Source: RI-153 sp963752935 (GTDB lineage Bacteria; Chloroflexota; Anaerolineae; Caldilineales; Caldilineaceae). Taken from it: a stretch of 64,000 nucleotides of DNA. The position numbers and the translations under genes were made by a program. Below, one piece after another: positions 36,102 through 45,399 of this stretch. The DNA lies in the NCBI GenBank assembly GCA_963752935.1, contig CAVWAL010000005.1:186001-250000 (forward strand). The letters run 5' to 3'. The notes under the pieces were generated by a model. The model was not told the origin of the DNA. It ran no database searches and saw nothing but the letters and a program-made list of their open reading frames with translations. How positions within the stretch are numbered: position 1 is the first letter of the stretch; each line of letters opens with the position of its first letter.

Positions 36102-37571
36102 TTAGTTACCGAAGAGAGCGCCACGCAGGCGGTCTTCAGTCGTAGAGCGAATCAGAGCCACTTCATCGCTGTCGGCTAAACCAGCAACTACCTGGCTAAA
36201 CCGATCGTTGCGCAATCCAAGCTGGATTTCTTGCAAGACCGGGGCCTCCCCCACCATCTTTTGAACAAACGCCTGCCCCGTTTCCCGATCTAGTTGAATG
36301 TAGCGATTGGGCACGAGGATAACATTATCCACTTCGGCCGTGGTGATAATTGCCGTCGCACTCATGCCAGACTTCAGCGGTGCATCATTTTGATTGGGGA
36401 CAATCTCGACCTCATAGGCCACCACACCACCTACATCGCTCGCCGTAGGTGACACACGAACAACGTCGCCGGTAATATCAGCATCGGGCAGGGCATCCAG
36501 GCTCAACCGCACGGTCTGGCCCACCTGCACCTGGCGCACATCTAGCTCATCCACGAGCACCGTCATGTGGAAGCTGTTGAGATCGGTCAGGATGACGGCC
36601 GGCAAGCTGCCACTGTAAAGTTCGCCCTGGCGAATGTTGACAGCACTGACAACACCAGAAAAGGGTGCAAAAATCCGCGCGTTGTTGATGCTGCGTTCGG
36701 CCTGAATCTTGCTCAATTCGGATTGCCGCACTTGTGCCCGGGCAATCTCAAGATCCTCTTGCGATGGGCCTTCGATCAGCGTGTCCAGGCTGTTCTGAGC
36801 GGTCAACAGATTGCTGCGCGCCTGGCGCAGGCTCAATTCTGCCTGCGCGATCTGGCTCAGCGCCGAGGCAGTTTGGGCTTCGGTTGGTGGTTTCTGCGTC
36901 ACGGCTAACTGAGCCATTGCCACCTCATACGAGATCGTAGCCTGCTCTAGTTGAGAGGCCTGGGGCAGCGCACCGACGTTGGGGAGGTCGCGCACCTGAT
37001 CATAAGCCTGCTGCGCCTGGCGCACATTGACCTCGGCTTGCCGCACCTGTGATTCCTGTACCGCAAGCTCCTCTGGCGTAGCCCCGGCCAAGAGCTGCCG
37101 ATAGTTCGCCTGTGCGCTGGCAAGTGCGGCCTCTGAACTGGCGACACTGGCCTGTGCAACTGTCACCGCGGCTTGCGCTGCCGCCAAGTCGTTCCCCGAA
37201 GGTGGCGTTTCAAGCTTTTTGAGCTGCGCTTCGCTAATTTGCAGCGAAACATTGGCCTGCTCCAACGCCAATTCGAGATCGCTTGTGTCAATCTGGCCCA
37301 AGAGCTGTCCGGCCTCCACCGCCTGGCCGATCGTCACGAGGACCTGTGAAACCCGACCTGACGAACGAAACGACAACGATACCTGAGATTCAGGCTCAAT
37401 GCTGCCGGTGGCGCTAACCGTACTGTTAATCGATCCTCGTTCAACCGGCGCGATTTCGTAAGTAGGGCCCTCAGAGGCGGCTGCTTGCATTTCGGCAAAC
37501 TGTTGATAGCCAAACCAACTGCCTACGGCGAGGATGGCTAACACAATAAGAGTTGTAATCAGGCGTCGCAT
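36102..37571 (-). CDS. MacA/HlyD-type periplasmic adaptor (membrane fusion protein)
   Basis: 489 residues. A signal or TM anchor (~5-22) leads to a lipoyl-like half-motif ('GSINSTVSATGSIEPESQVSLSF'), a long alpha-helical hairpin (~115-290) of Ala/Gln/Glu-rich coiled coil, the second lipoyl half ('IFAPFSGVVSAVNIRQGEL'), and beta-barrel and membrane-proximal domains (~330-470). These are the parts of MacA-like adaptors that link an inner-membrane transporter to export. It is first in the operon with ATPase, permease and SH3 lipoprotein genes and has a candidate operator in front. Confidence 0.92.
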   Translation of the reverse strand: MRRLITTLIVLAILAVGSWFGYQQFAEMQAAASEGPTYEIAPVERGSINSTVSATGSIEPESQVSLSFRSSGRVSQVLVTIGQAVEAGQLLGQIDTSDLELALEQANVSLQISEAQLKKLETPPSGNDLAAAQAAVTVAQASVASSEAALASAQANYRQLLAGATPEELAVQESQVRQAEVNVRQAQQAYDQVRDLPNVGALPQASQLEQATISYEVAMAQLAVTQKPPTEAQTASALSQIAQAELSLRQARSNLLTAQNSLDTLIEGPSQEDLEIARAQVRQSELSKIQAERSINNARIFAPFSGVVSAVNIRQGELYSGSLPAVILTDLNSFHMTVLVDELDVRQVQVGQTVRLSLDALPDADITGDVVRVSPTASDVGGVVAYEVEIVPNQNDAPLKSGMSATAIITTAEVDNVILVPNRYIQLDRETGQAFVQKMVGEAPVLQEIQLGLRNDRFSQVVAGLADSDEVALIRSTTEDRLRGALFGN

Positions 37572-37607
37572 GGTTTTATCCTACTGGAATTCAAGTGCGT
37601 GTTTAGC

Positions 37608-37647
37608 ATACTATATCAGTCTCAAGCTTGTTCAATTTGAACAGCTT
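37608..37647 (-). promoter_or_regulatory. Promoter/operator region of the macA-like operon
   Basis: An inverted repeat, AAGC-t-TGTTCAA / T / TTGAACA-GCTT (37624-37647), overlaps a minus-strand -35 TTGAAC (37635-37630). The likely -10 is TAGTAT (37613-37608), 16 bp away, ~35 bp before the macA-like ATG. The palindrome is a good candidate binding site for the divergent TetR regulator or another repressor; binding is inferred. Confidence 0.5.
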
Positions 37648-37730
37648 ATATCAAAGCGCTGTCCAATTATGTAAGCTGAAGCCTTTATGATACCAAGCCT
37701 TTGGTAGACAAAAACGGCATTACTGTCCAC

Positions 37731-37761
37731 TTTTAGACACTTTGTCTAAAAAGAGTATAAT
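37731..37761 (+). promoter_or_regulatory. tetR promoter with overlapping palindromic operator
   Basis: TTTTAGACA (37731-37739), CTT, TGTCTAAAA (37743-37751) is a perfect 9-bp inverted repeat. It overlaps the -35 (TTAGAC, 37733-37738) and the spacer of a promoter whose -10 is a perfect TATAAT (37756-37761, 17-bp spacing). This placement suggests autorepression by the TetR-type protein. The rest of 37572-37944 shows no gene. Confidence 0.65.
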
Positions 37762-37944
37762 AAGCGTGATCAAGGCTGTCAATATTGAACGGATGCCGAT
37801 TCCCCCTATGCATAGGGTGCACAGGTAAGTTCTGCCCGTAGGCAGCCATCTAGCCGGGTAACGATTCAGGCGAGTGCATCCCGTTCAAGCTGGGGGAAGA
37901 GTCGGGCCTGCAAGTCGCCTATCTTGTTTGAAACCGAGGAAACT

Positions 37945-38547
37945 GTGACGAGTACAGATCGAAGAACGATTCGCACCCGTACCCTGTTGCGTGATGCGCT
38001 TGTATCCTGGATGTTGGAAAAAGAGTATGACACGATTAGCGTTCAGGACATTACGGATCGGGCTAATCTAGGGCGTGCGACCTTCTATCTTCACTATAAA
38101 GAAAAAGACGCGCTGCTGATCTCTACGCTCGACACCCTGCACGAAGAACTTGTGCAACGCATTCAACGTCAGGTGCAAGCGACAGGTCTTGAGGAGCCGC
38201 CACCCATTCAACTTGTTTTTGAACATGCCGCCGAAAACAAGGATCTCTATAAAGTCGTGCTCAGCGGCGCAGGGAAGATGTCGTTACTGAGTCGGACGCG
38301 TGACACGATTGTGGCGCTGCTAATGGAATTTATCACAGCAGGAGGGCAGATGCCGCAGATTCCGGTCGAGGTTACCGCCGTCTATCTCGCGGGTGCGCAA
38401 ATGCACTTGATCGGTTGGTGGCTAGAGAACGATCTGCCCTATTCAGTCGAGGAGATGGTGCGCATGTACCAGTTGCTTACAGCCTACGGTGTCATGCCAA
38501 TGCTAGGGCTTCATGACCTATCCGGGGCTGTGGAAGATGCTATGTGA
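37945..38547 (+). CDS. TetR/AcrR-family transcriptional regulator
   Basis: The frame opens at TTG 37924, but GTG 37945 follows GAGGA (37936-37940) and is chosen, giving 200 residues. The N-terminal HTH (~5-50) reads 'RTIRTRTLLRDALVSWMLEK', then 'ISVQDITDRANLGRATFYLHYKEKDALL', the TetR hallmark of helices 1-4. The C-terminal ligand domain (~60-195) is all-helical. It is divergent from the MacA/ABC operon with a 373-bp gap holding two palindromes, so it likely controls that operon and itself in response to an unknown ligand. Its 3' end overlaps the convergent dus gene by 8 bp. Confidence 0.92.
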   Translation: MTSTDRRTIRTRTLLRDALVSWMLEKEYDTISVQDITDRANLGRATFYLHYKEKDALLISTLDTLHEELVQRIQRQVQATGLEEPPPIQLVFEHAAENKDLYKVVLSGAGKMSLLSRTRDTIVALLMEFITAGGQMPQIPVEVTAVYLAGAQMHLIGWWLENDLPYSVEEMVRMYQLLTAYGVMPMLGLHDLSGAVEDAM

Positions 38548-39619
38548 GAGGATAGGCCGAACGTTCTGAAGTTAGCAGGCCAGAACAAGGGATTCTACAG
38601 GGGTGCCGGCATCGACTGAACGCAGAATCACCAAGCCGTTCCAGCGTCGCCTCCAATAGCCGATGGAATTCTTCCACGCTGGTGACCTTCACCAATCCCT
38701 GATGCAGATCACGGATATCATTGTAGCCCTTGAGGTATTTGGCAATGTGTTTGCGCACAAGGATCAAGGCCAGATCTTCCCCATAAAAGGAAAGCATGCG
38801 CTCAAAGTGACGTGTGATAAAGAGCGCTTTCTCATCGAATCCTACGTCGTAGCGGTCGCGACGTTGGAAGATCCACGGATGACCGATGGCGCCCCTGCCA
38901 ATCATGACGGCGTTGCATCCAGTCCGGGCGAGCAAACGATCCGCGTCCGCCACCGTCTGCACATCGCCGTTGCCGATCACCGGGACGTCCACAGCGTCGA
39001 CAATCTCGGCGATGGCATCCCAATCAGCCTCACCGCTGTACCCCTGTTCTTTGGTCCGCCCATGGACGGCAATCAACGCCGCACCATTTTCAACCATTTC
39101 CTGTGCTACATGCAGGTAGTTACGGCTTGCGTCATCCCACCCCAGACGGATCTTTCCAGTAACGGGCACAGACAATGCCCTGGTCAAGGAGAGGAAGATA
39201 CGCCCGATCTTCTTGGGGTCGCGCAGCAGCGCGGCGCCCGCCCCTTTACCACTGATCTTTCTGACCGAGCACCCCATGTTGATATCGATGATTGAGGGCT
39301 TGAGCGGCTCAACCCGTTGGGCGGCCTCAACGAGTTGTTCCACACTATTGCCAAAGATCTGAAAGACCATTGGCCGTTCGTGGGGCATATAGGCCAATAT
39401 GCGATCTGTGCGTTCGTTGCTGCCCTGATTGATCGCTTCTGAAGAGACGAATTCGGTATAACTCATGCCGGAACCATACTCAAAACAGAGTGAACGGTAG
39501 GGAAGGTCGCTGAATCCTGCCATCGGGGCCAGGATCAGACGACGATAGACAGGCACACCGCGTACAAAGAACGCGGGTTTGGTCTCAGCTTCAGGGTTTG
39601 AGGTAAGGCTCTGAATCAT
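38540..39619 (-). CDS. dus: tRNA-dihydrouridine synthase
   Basis: The open frame reaches 39715, but ATG 39619 avoids overlap with the GNAT gene and gives 359 residues. It is a flavin-dependent TIM barrel that reduces uridine in tRNA D-loops. Seen: 'LAPMAGFSDLPYRSLCFEYG' (~24-43), 'QIFGNSVEQLVEAA', 'IDINMGCSVRKISGKGAGAALL' with the catalytic Cys (~113), 'GKIRLGWDD', 'VHGRTKEQGYSGEADW', 'VIGNGDVQT' and 'AVMIGRGAIGHPWIF'. In most family members the Cys is followed by Pro (GCP); here it is GCS, a mild variation. It is third after the GarR-like and GNAT genes on this strand. Confidence 0.93.
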   Translation of the reverse strand: MIQSLTSNPEAETKPAFFVRGVPVYRRLILAPMAGFSDLPYRSLCFEYGSGMSYTEFVSSEAINQGSNERTDRILAYMPHERPMVFQIFGNSVEQLVEAAQRVEPLKPSIIDINMGCSVRKISGKGAGAALLRDPKKIGRIFLSLTRALSVPVTGKIRLGWDDASRNYLHVAQEMVENGAALIAVHGRTKEQGYSGEADWDAIAEIVDAVDVPVIGNGDVQTVADADRLLARTGCNAVMIGRGAIGHPWIFQRRDRYDVGFDEKALFITRHFERMLSFYGEDLALILVRKHIAKYLKGYNDIRDLHQGLVKVTSVEEFHRLLEATLERLGDSAFSRCRHPCRIPCSGLLTSERSAYPLT

Positions 39620-39648
39620 GTGAGAAAACGTCTTCCTGAACTTGATCT

Positions 39649-40119
39649 TTATGTCAACTGCATGGCGGCGACACGTGTACCCAAACGGCGGGCAAAGAAA
39701 TTGCCGGCCCGCCACTTTCGACGGAGCGGTGCCGGCATTTCAGTTTCCGTCACTTCGCGAAAGCCAAAGCGAAGATAATAGTCAACGTTGCGCTCTCCGC
39801 AGAGCAGGTAGATCGGTTTTGCCGCCGGCTCTGTTAAGTGACGGATCAGCGCACCGCCAACGCCCAGACCGCGCATAGAAGGCTCCACGACAAGGCTGCC
39901 AAACTCTTGGACACCTTCCCCCAGATCCTTCACCTGGGCAAAGCCCAGAATCTCGCCGTGCACCCCTTCGGCGACTACGAAACGACGCCAATCGAGCTTG
40001 GATGGATCGAGTCCTTCGCGCAGGATGCGATAGATGATCGGCCAACGATCGGCACGAGTCGCCGCTCGAATCGCAAACGAAGTGCCCTGGGCGGACGACG
40101 GCTCAGGCGTTGCCGGCAT
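39649..40119 (-). CDS. GNAT family N-acetyltransferase
   Basis: 156 residues with GNAT motif A 'LVVEPSMRGLGVGGALIRHL' (~90-109), where R-G-L-G-V-G forms the acetyl-CoA pyrophosphate loop, and motif B-like 'CGERNVDYYLRFGFREV' (~122-138). The substrate is unknown. The ATG at 40119 overlaps the end of the GarR-like gene by 17 bases, and the dus start follows 29 nt after its stop, so the three genes look like one operon. Confidence 0.88.
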   Translation of the reverse strand: MPATPEPSSAQGTSFAIRAATRADRWPIIYRILREGLDPSKLDWRRFVVAEGVHGEILGFAQVKDLGEGVQEFGSLVVEPSMRGLGVGGALIRHLTEPAAKPIYLLCGERNVDYYLRFGFREVTETEMPAPLRRKWRAGNFFARRLGTRVAAMQLT

Positions 40120-41002
40120 CTACGGTGATTCCACTGAGATTTTCCAGTGCCTTGACCAGGGCGTGGTTGCCTTCTGCGCCCAGCCCCTTTTCTTGCAGCG
40201 TGCGGTACATGTTGAAGATCATGCTCGACAGCATGACGGGTACACCCAGTGCATCCGCCTCGCGCATCACCAGGCGAACGTCCTTTTGCTGGAGATCGAT
40301 TGTAAAGCCAGGACGCCAATCGCGGGCGATGATCTGCGGTCCACGATTACTCAGCATCCAACTGCCCGCTGCCCCACCTGTCACGGCATCTAAGCACTTT
40401 TGCAGGTCGACGCCACCGGCCTGGGCAAAGACGAGCGCCTCGCACATGGCGAGACAGTTCCCCACTACCAGGATCTGATTTACCAATTTCACAGTCTGAC
40501 CTGCGCCCTGTGCGCCCACATGGGTGATGATCTTGCCCATCGCCTGAAAGACGGGCATGGCGCGTTCCACATCGGCGGCATCACCGCCGATCATAATGCT
40601 CAACGTGCCCTTGGCGGCGCCTTCACTGCCGCCGCTAATGGGCGCATCGAGCATCTTAACGCCCTGAGCGTTGAGCTTTGTGGCGATTTCGATCGTGGCT
40701 TGTGGGCTGATGGTGCTACAGTCAATCAGCAGGGCACCGCTTTTGGCGCCGTGAATTACACCATCCTCGGCCAAAATGACTTTTTCGACGTCGGGGGTGT
40801 CACTGACACAGGTGATGATAATATCGCTGTTCGCTGCAACATCGGCAGGGCTGGTGCCGGCCGTAGCGCCGGCTTCGACCAATGCATCCATGCGACTGGC
40901 GGTACGATTCCAGACGCGCACGGCGAAGCCGGCTTTGAGCAGATTGTTGGCCATGCCGCGGCCCATGATGCCTAGTCCGATGAAGCCAATTTGTTCGCTC
41001 AT
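40103..41002 (-). CDS. Beta-hydroxyacid dehydrogenase (GarR/HIBADH family)
   Basis: This 299-residue NAD(P)-dependent dehydrogenase has a Rossmann motif GFIGLGIMGRGMANNLLKAG (~6-25), substrate loop 'DAPISGGSEGAAKGTL' (~119-134) and catalytic Lys in 'GAGQTVKLVNQI' (~170). The family reduces tartronate semialdehyde, oxidises 3-hydroxyisobutyrate, or acts on related acids; sequence alone does not decide. It leads the dus operon. The gene is complete, and length matches the family. Confidence 0.92.
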   Translation of the reverse strand: MSEQIGFIGLGIMGRGMANNLLKAGFAVRVWNRTASRMDALVEAGATAGTSPADVAANSDIIITCVSDTPDVEKVILAEDGVIHGAKSGALLIDCSTISPQATIEIATKLNAQGVKMLDAPISGGSEGAAKGTLSIMIGGDAADVERAMPVFQAMGKIITHVGAQGAGQTVKLVNQILVVGNCLAMCEALVFAQAGGVDLQKCLDAVTGGAAGSWMLSNRGPQIIARDWRPGFTIDLQQKDVRLVMREADALGVPVMLSSMIFNMYRTLQEKGLGAEGNHALVKALENLSGITVDAGNA

Positions 41003-41126
41003 CTCGTCAGTCCTCTCTGTGTAGACGGTTTTGATCCAATCCTGAAGTGTATCCTACCACAAATACAAATGCATGAAGAAGACCCAGGGTGGGCGCGTTC
41101 TCCATGCACTGTGTATGGATGCTGAG

Positions 41127-42305
41127 TTAGCGAGCGATGCAAAGAGCCTCTTTGAGGGCATTGAGGAACAAGGTCACATTTTCTGGGCGGCTGTTAAAGC
41201 CCATAAGCCCAACCCGCCAGACCGATTGATTCTCAGGCATGCCAGGCGATGCAATGTCAATATTGTAGTAGGTGAGAAGGTGATCCATCACTGCCTTCCG
41301 GTTGACGTGATCCGGAACTCTTATGCTTGTAAGACTCGCAAGTCGATGTTCCACGGCAACAGGACATTCTAAATCCAGATCAGAAAGACCGAACCAAAGC
41401 AGCTCGGCATTGTTGCGATGCCGTTGCCAGCACTCAACGATCCCCTCCTCAGCTATCATACGTAAAGACTCACGCAAGGCGTAGAGCAAATTTACGGGGA
41501 GCGAGTCACACATCGCGCTGTCACTGTGATTCCACATTTGGGCAAGTTGCTCAATATGCAGGCAGTAGGTGAGAAGTGGCAGGCTTTCCCGGCGACGCTG
41601 CATTTTTTCAACGGCGCGTTGACCAACAGTCAACAAGCCCAGGCCAGGAACAGCACTCAGACACCTATCGGTACTACTGAAACAAACATCAATTTTCCAC
41701 GCATCCACATAGATAGGCACAGCAGCCAGGCTTCCCACTGAATCAACCAACAGCAATGTGTCATGCCGGCGACACAGATCACCCACGCCATCGAGCGGCT
41801 GGCGTACTCCTGTAGACAGTTCTCCGTGGACTAAGGCAAGCATAGCAGGCTTGTACTGCTCTACCGCTCTTTGCAGTTCATCAAGAGGAACAACACTGCC
41901 TTCTGTGCCAGCCACGCAATGAACAGTGACATTGTAACGTTCGGCCACTTTACAAATGCGCTCGCTCAGTTGACCAGACTCCCCTACCAAAAGCGTATCA
42001 CCGGGGCGCAAGATACTGGCAATTGCAGCTTCTAGCGCGGCCGTATCGCCACCGCTTATAGGAAAGGTGAACGCATTATCGGTCTGCCATACATAACGCA
42101 GCAATTCCTGAATTTCATGCATCAGGTTTAGAAAAACAGGTTCTTGTTGTCCGATAAGCTGTGTGCTCAGTGCTTGCAGCACTCGTGAATGGATGTTAGA
42201 AGGCCCTGTCCCCAACAGGGTTCGTAGGGGCACATCGAGTTGGTGGGTCTGCTTGCGATGATCATTCGAAATCGAAGGTAGACGGTTCCGCATCAAACCA
42301 CTCAT
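41127..42305 (-). CDS. Class V aminotransferase homologue lacking the PLP lysine
   Basis: 392 residues resembling alanine/serine-glyoxylate aminotransferases: 'LLGTGPSNIHSRVLQAL' (~30-46), 'FPISGGDTAALEAAIASIL' (~80-98), 'LALVHGELSTGVRQPLDG' (~155-172), 'LLLVDSVGSLAAVPIYVD' (~185-202) and 'LPVNLLYALRESLRMIAEEG' (~275-294). The segment that normally carries the Schiff-base lysine (family S-x-Q-K-x-L-x-x-P-P-G) reads STDRCLSAVPG, with Arg at about residue 214 (AGG, complement of 41664-41666). The standard reaction therefore seems unlikely. The gene is intact, so a pseudo-enzyme or altered chemistry is possible. It stands alone between the GarR-like and clpC genes. Confidence 0.8.
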   Translation of the reverse strand: MSGLMRNRLPSISNDHRKQTHQLDVPLRTLLGTGPSNIHSRVLQALSTQLIGQQEPVFLNLMHEIQELLRYVWQTDNAFTFPISGGDTAALEAAIASILRPGDTLLVGESGQLSERICKVAERYNVTVHCVAGTEGSVVPLDELQRAVEQYKPAMLALVHGELSTGVRQPLDGVGDLCRRHDTLLLVDSVGSLAAVPIYVDAWKIDVCFSSTDRCLSAVPGLGLLTVGQRAVEKMQRRRESLPLLTYCLHIEQLAQMWNHSDSAMCDSLPVNLLYALRESLRMIAEEGIVECWQRHRNNAELLWFGLSDLDLECPVAVEHRLASLTSIRVPDHVNRKAVMDHLLTYYNIDIASPGMPENQSVWRVGLMGFNSRPENVTLFLNALKEALCIAR

Positions 42306-42610
42306 TTCTGTCGGCAGCGTTCAAGCTGAATTTACCCAAACTTGCCACGATTCAGGTGCAACGTTATGGCGTGGAGAGCCACAGGCATTCGACTGTGATT
42401 GGATCAGTGCGTCGCGCCTGAAGTTGAACAGCTACCCACATTGGTAACGGCAACAGAATCGTGAGTGAATAATCATAAACTTACTTGATTGATACTCCAA
42501 ACTAATGTGACCAAAAGCAATCACGCACTTTTTTTCGGTAGCTTTATCATCTGCTGCACTTACCCTACCTGATAGGAAAATCGTAGCATCAAAACTGACA
42601 TGGCTCGTAC
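42306..42610. other. Intergenic region without a recognised gene
   Basis: This stretch, more AT-rich than the surrounding genes, holds upstream sequence of the aminotransferase homologue on the minus strand. I see no convincing ORF, repeat or clear promoter in it; its left part must supply the start region of the aminotransferase gene. Confidence 0.5.
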
Positions 42611-42658
42611 ACAAAAAAGACAGGCGAGCACGTAAACGTGCTCGCCTGTCTTTTTTGT
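42611..42658 (-). terminator. Strong intrinsic terminator after clpC
   Basis: A 22-bp perfect inverted repeat: 42611-42632 pairs with 42637-42658 around a TAAA loop. The GC-rich core (GACAGGCGAGCACG) is flanked by A6/T6 tracts, so it can end transcription in either direction; clpC is the gene that runs into it, ~40 bp after its stop. Confidence 0.93.
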
Positions 42659-42700
42659 GTATGCTACCGCCGAAACTATGTTCGCGCTCTAGATTCTGCT

Positions 42701-45223
42701 CTATTGCTGAAGCATAGCCTCAATGGCTTCGGTTGTTTCGGTGTTTTCCGTCTCAACTTCACGATGAGCAACCGCTTCGAAGACGTACTCACCCTTCTTT
42801 TTGGGATCGTCTACATTGGGCTTAAAGTCCACCTGCACAGTATCTCCCGGTACAAACCGATTGGCCAGCAGAGCCTCGCTCAGTGGATCCTGAATTTCGT
42901 TTTGAATCACACGGCGCAATGGACGTGCCCCATAATCTGGATCGTACCCGGTATCTGCAATCGCAAGTCGAGCACCCTCGGTCAACACCAGTTCCATTTC
43001 CTGTTCAGCCAGTTGCAAGCGTAGTGTACGCATTTCAAGCTCAACAATCTGGGTGATCTCTTCCTTGCTCAAGCTGCGGAAGACCATGATGCCGTCGAGA
43101 CGGTTGATAAACTCGGGGCGGAAGGTCTTCTTGAGCGCATCCATCACCCGGTTCTTCATCTGTTGGTACTCATTCTCTTGCTGCGTCTGCTCATCATTTG
43201 TGATAGCAAACCCGATCCCCTTCGACCCTTGAATCAGTTTCGCACCGATGTTGCTGGTCATGATGATCAGGGCGTTGCGGAAATCAACTCGGCGTCCCTT
43301 TGCATCAGATAGGTGTCCATCTTCCATAATCTGAAGCAGCATGTTAAAGGCCTCAGGATGCGCCTTCTCAATCTCATCTAGCAGAATGACACAGTATGGA
43401 CGACGGCGCACGGCTTCGGTCAACTGGCCGCCCTCCTCGTAGCCAACATAACCGGGAGGCGCACCTACCAGACGGCTGACGTTGTGCCGTTCCATGAACT
43501 CACTCATATCGAGCTTGATCAACGCTTCCTGGCTGCCAAAGAGGAACTCGGCCAGAGCTTTGGTCAGTTCCGTCTTGCCCACACCGGTTGGCCCAAGGAA
43601 CATAAAGCTGCCGATGGGGCGGCGGGGATCTTTCAACCCGGCACGAGCACGGCGCACCGCTTTACTGATGGCCTTGATCGGCTCTTCCTGACCCACAATC
43701 CGCTTGTGCAGATCGCGTTCCATTTCGAGTAGACGGGCACGTTCCTCACCGGCCATGCGTTTGACGGGAATGCCCGTCCACATGGCGACGACTTCGGCGA
43801 TGTCATCCGCCGTTACCTGTGGACGATTGGCGACCTGTTGCCATCCTTCGCGCAGTTTTTCGAGTTTCGATTGTAGCTCTACTTCTCGGTAGCGCAGATC
43901 GATTGCGTCGTCAAAGCGCTGAGTTTCAAGCGCTTCTTCCTTCTCCTTCTGCAACTTTTTAAGGTTAATGAAGGTTTCGCGCAAGCTGGCGGCATGCGGT
44001 GTTTTGTACATGCGTACGCGGCTACCCGCCTCATCGATCAGATCGATGGCCTTGTCGGGCATAAAGCGGTCGGGCACATAGCGTGCCGCAAGATGTGCGG
44101 CTGCTTCAATCGCTTCTTCGGTGATCACCAGTTTGTGATGTTCTTCGTAGCGAGCCTTGACCCCACGCAGAATCTCAATCGTCTCTTCGATCCCGGGTTC
44201 TTCAACCAGGATCGGCTGGAACCGGCGTTCGAGAGCGGCATCGCTTTCGATATACTTCCGATACTCGTCCAGCGTTGTGGCGCCAATCACCTGAAGTTCA
44301 CCCCGGCTCAGAGCCGGTTTCAAGATATTGGCAGCATCGACACTACTGCCGGCAGCACCTGCACCCACCAGCATATGAACTTCGTCGATGAACAAGATAG
44401 CGCCACTGCTGACGATCTCGTCTATCACTTTCTTTAGGCGTTCTTCAAACTGGCCGCGGTACATTGTGCCGGCGACCAAACTGCCTACGTCCAGCATCAA
44501 GATACGTTTGTTGAGCAACGGTTCAGGCACATTGCCTTCGATGACACGTTGGGCAAGGCCTTCGATAATAGCTGTTTTCCCTACCCCAGGTTCACCGATC
44601 AGAGCAGGATTGTTCTTGGTTCGGCGGCTCAAGATCTGAATCACACGTTCGATCTCAGTTTGGCGGCCGATCACAGGGTCTAAACGCCCCTCTTCTGCGG
44701 CAGCGGTCAAATCAAGCCCAAGTTGATCAACCAAAGGCGTTTTGGACTCTTTTTTCTGCTTGTCCTTGGTTTGTGCCTGGCTTTGCAGAATGTTACGCGC
44801 CGTTTGGGTGCGTACACGATCCAAATTGATGCCTAGCCCACGCAGGACGTTAACGGCAATGCCTTCTCCTTCGCGGACCAAACCAAGCAGCAGGTGCTCG
44901 GTGCCGATGTAGTGATGCCCCATCATACGGGCTTCTTCAACGGCTAGTTCGATCACGCGCTTGGTACGCGGTGCCAACGTAGGCTTACCAAAGGGGGTGC
45001 GTTCCCCGCGCCCGACTGTACGCTCGACGGCGCGCACAACCTGGCCGGGTTCAACCCCGAGTTCCTTCAGTACTTTTACCGCTACACTATTCTCTTCACG
45101 CACAAGTCCTAACAGAAGATGCTCTGTCCCAATATAGTTATGGTTCAAGCGCAATGCTTCTTCTTGGGCCAAAGTCAGAACCCGGCGCGCACGTTTGGTA
45201 AAACGGTCAAGTTTGTCAGACAT
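42701..45223 (-). CDS. clpC: ClpC-type AAA+ unfoldase (Clp protease ATPase subunit)
   Basis: 840 residues. Two Clp_N repeats (~5-145) bind adaptors; AAA-1 has Walker A GEPGVGKT (~213) and 'LFIDEVHMLVGAGAAGSS'; a UVR-like middle segment ('EKEEALETQRFDDAIDLRYREVELQ', in parts, ~420-455) marks ClpC rather than ClpA/ClpB; AAA-2 has GPTGVGKTELTKALAEF (~548) and 'LLDEIEKAHPEAFNMLLQIM'. It unfolds proteins for ClpP. Length is near the family's ~810-850 residues. The usual ctsR/mcsAB partners are not in this window. It is transcribed alone, with its own promoter and terminator. Confidence 0.96.
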   Translation of the reverse strand: MSDKLDRFTKRARRVLTLAQEEALRLNHNYIGTEHLLLGLVREENSVAVKVLKELGVEPGQVVRAVERTVGRGERTPFGKPTLAPRTKRVIELAVEEARMMGHHYIGTEHLLLGLVREGEGIAVNVLRGLGINLDRVRTQTARNILQSQAQTKDKQKKESKTPLVDQLGLDLTAAAEEGRLDPVIGRQTEIERVIQILSRRTKNNPALIGEPGVGKTAIIEGLAQRVIEGNVPEPLLNKRILMLDVGSLVAGTMYRGQFEERLKKVIDEIVSSGAILFIDEVHMLVGAGAAGSSVDAANILKPALSRGELQVIGATTLDEYRKYIESDAALERRFQPILVEEPGIEETIEILRGVKARYEEHHKLVITEEAIEAAAHLAARYVPDRFMPDKAIDLIDEAGSRVRMYKTPHAASLRETFINLKKLQKEKEEALETQRFDDAIDLRYREVELQSKLEKLREGWQQVANRPQVTADDIAEVVAMWTGIPVKRMAGEERARLLEMERDLHKRIVGQEEPIKAISKAVRRARAGLKDPRRPIGSFMFLGPTGVGKTELTKALAEFLFGSQEALIKLDMSEFMERHNVSRLVGAPPGYVGYEEGGQLTEAVRRRPYCVILLDEIEKAHPEAFNMLLQIMEDGHLSDAKGRRVDFRNALIIMTSNIGAKLIQGSKGIGFAITNDEQTQQENEYQQMKNRVMDALKKTFRPEFINRLDGIMVFRSLSKEEITQIVELEMRTLRLQLAEQEMELVLTEGARLAIADTGYDPDYGARPLRRVIQNEIQDPLSEALLANRFVPGDTVQVDFKPNVDDPKKKGEYVFEAVAHREVETENTETTEAIEAMLQQ

Positions 45224-45399
45224 GGAGTTCTATACCTCAAAGGTGACTAGCGTCTCTTCCACCTATCGTGTGGATAAAGGAATTCTATCACAGTGATGCA
45301 GATGTTCCCGTAATGGGAGTTCCGCTTTGCCGGGGGGATTAGTATACACGGCTTGTTGCCGCTGGAAGAAACTGTACTCGGCACATAAGACACAACGTC

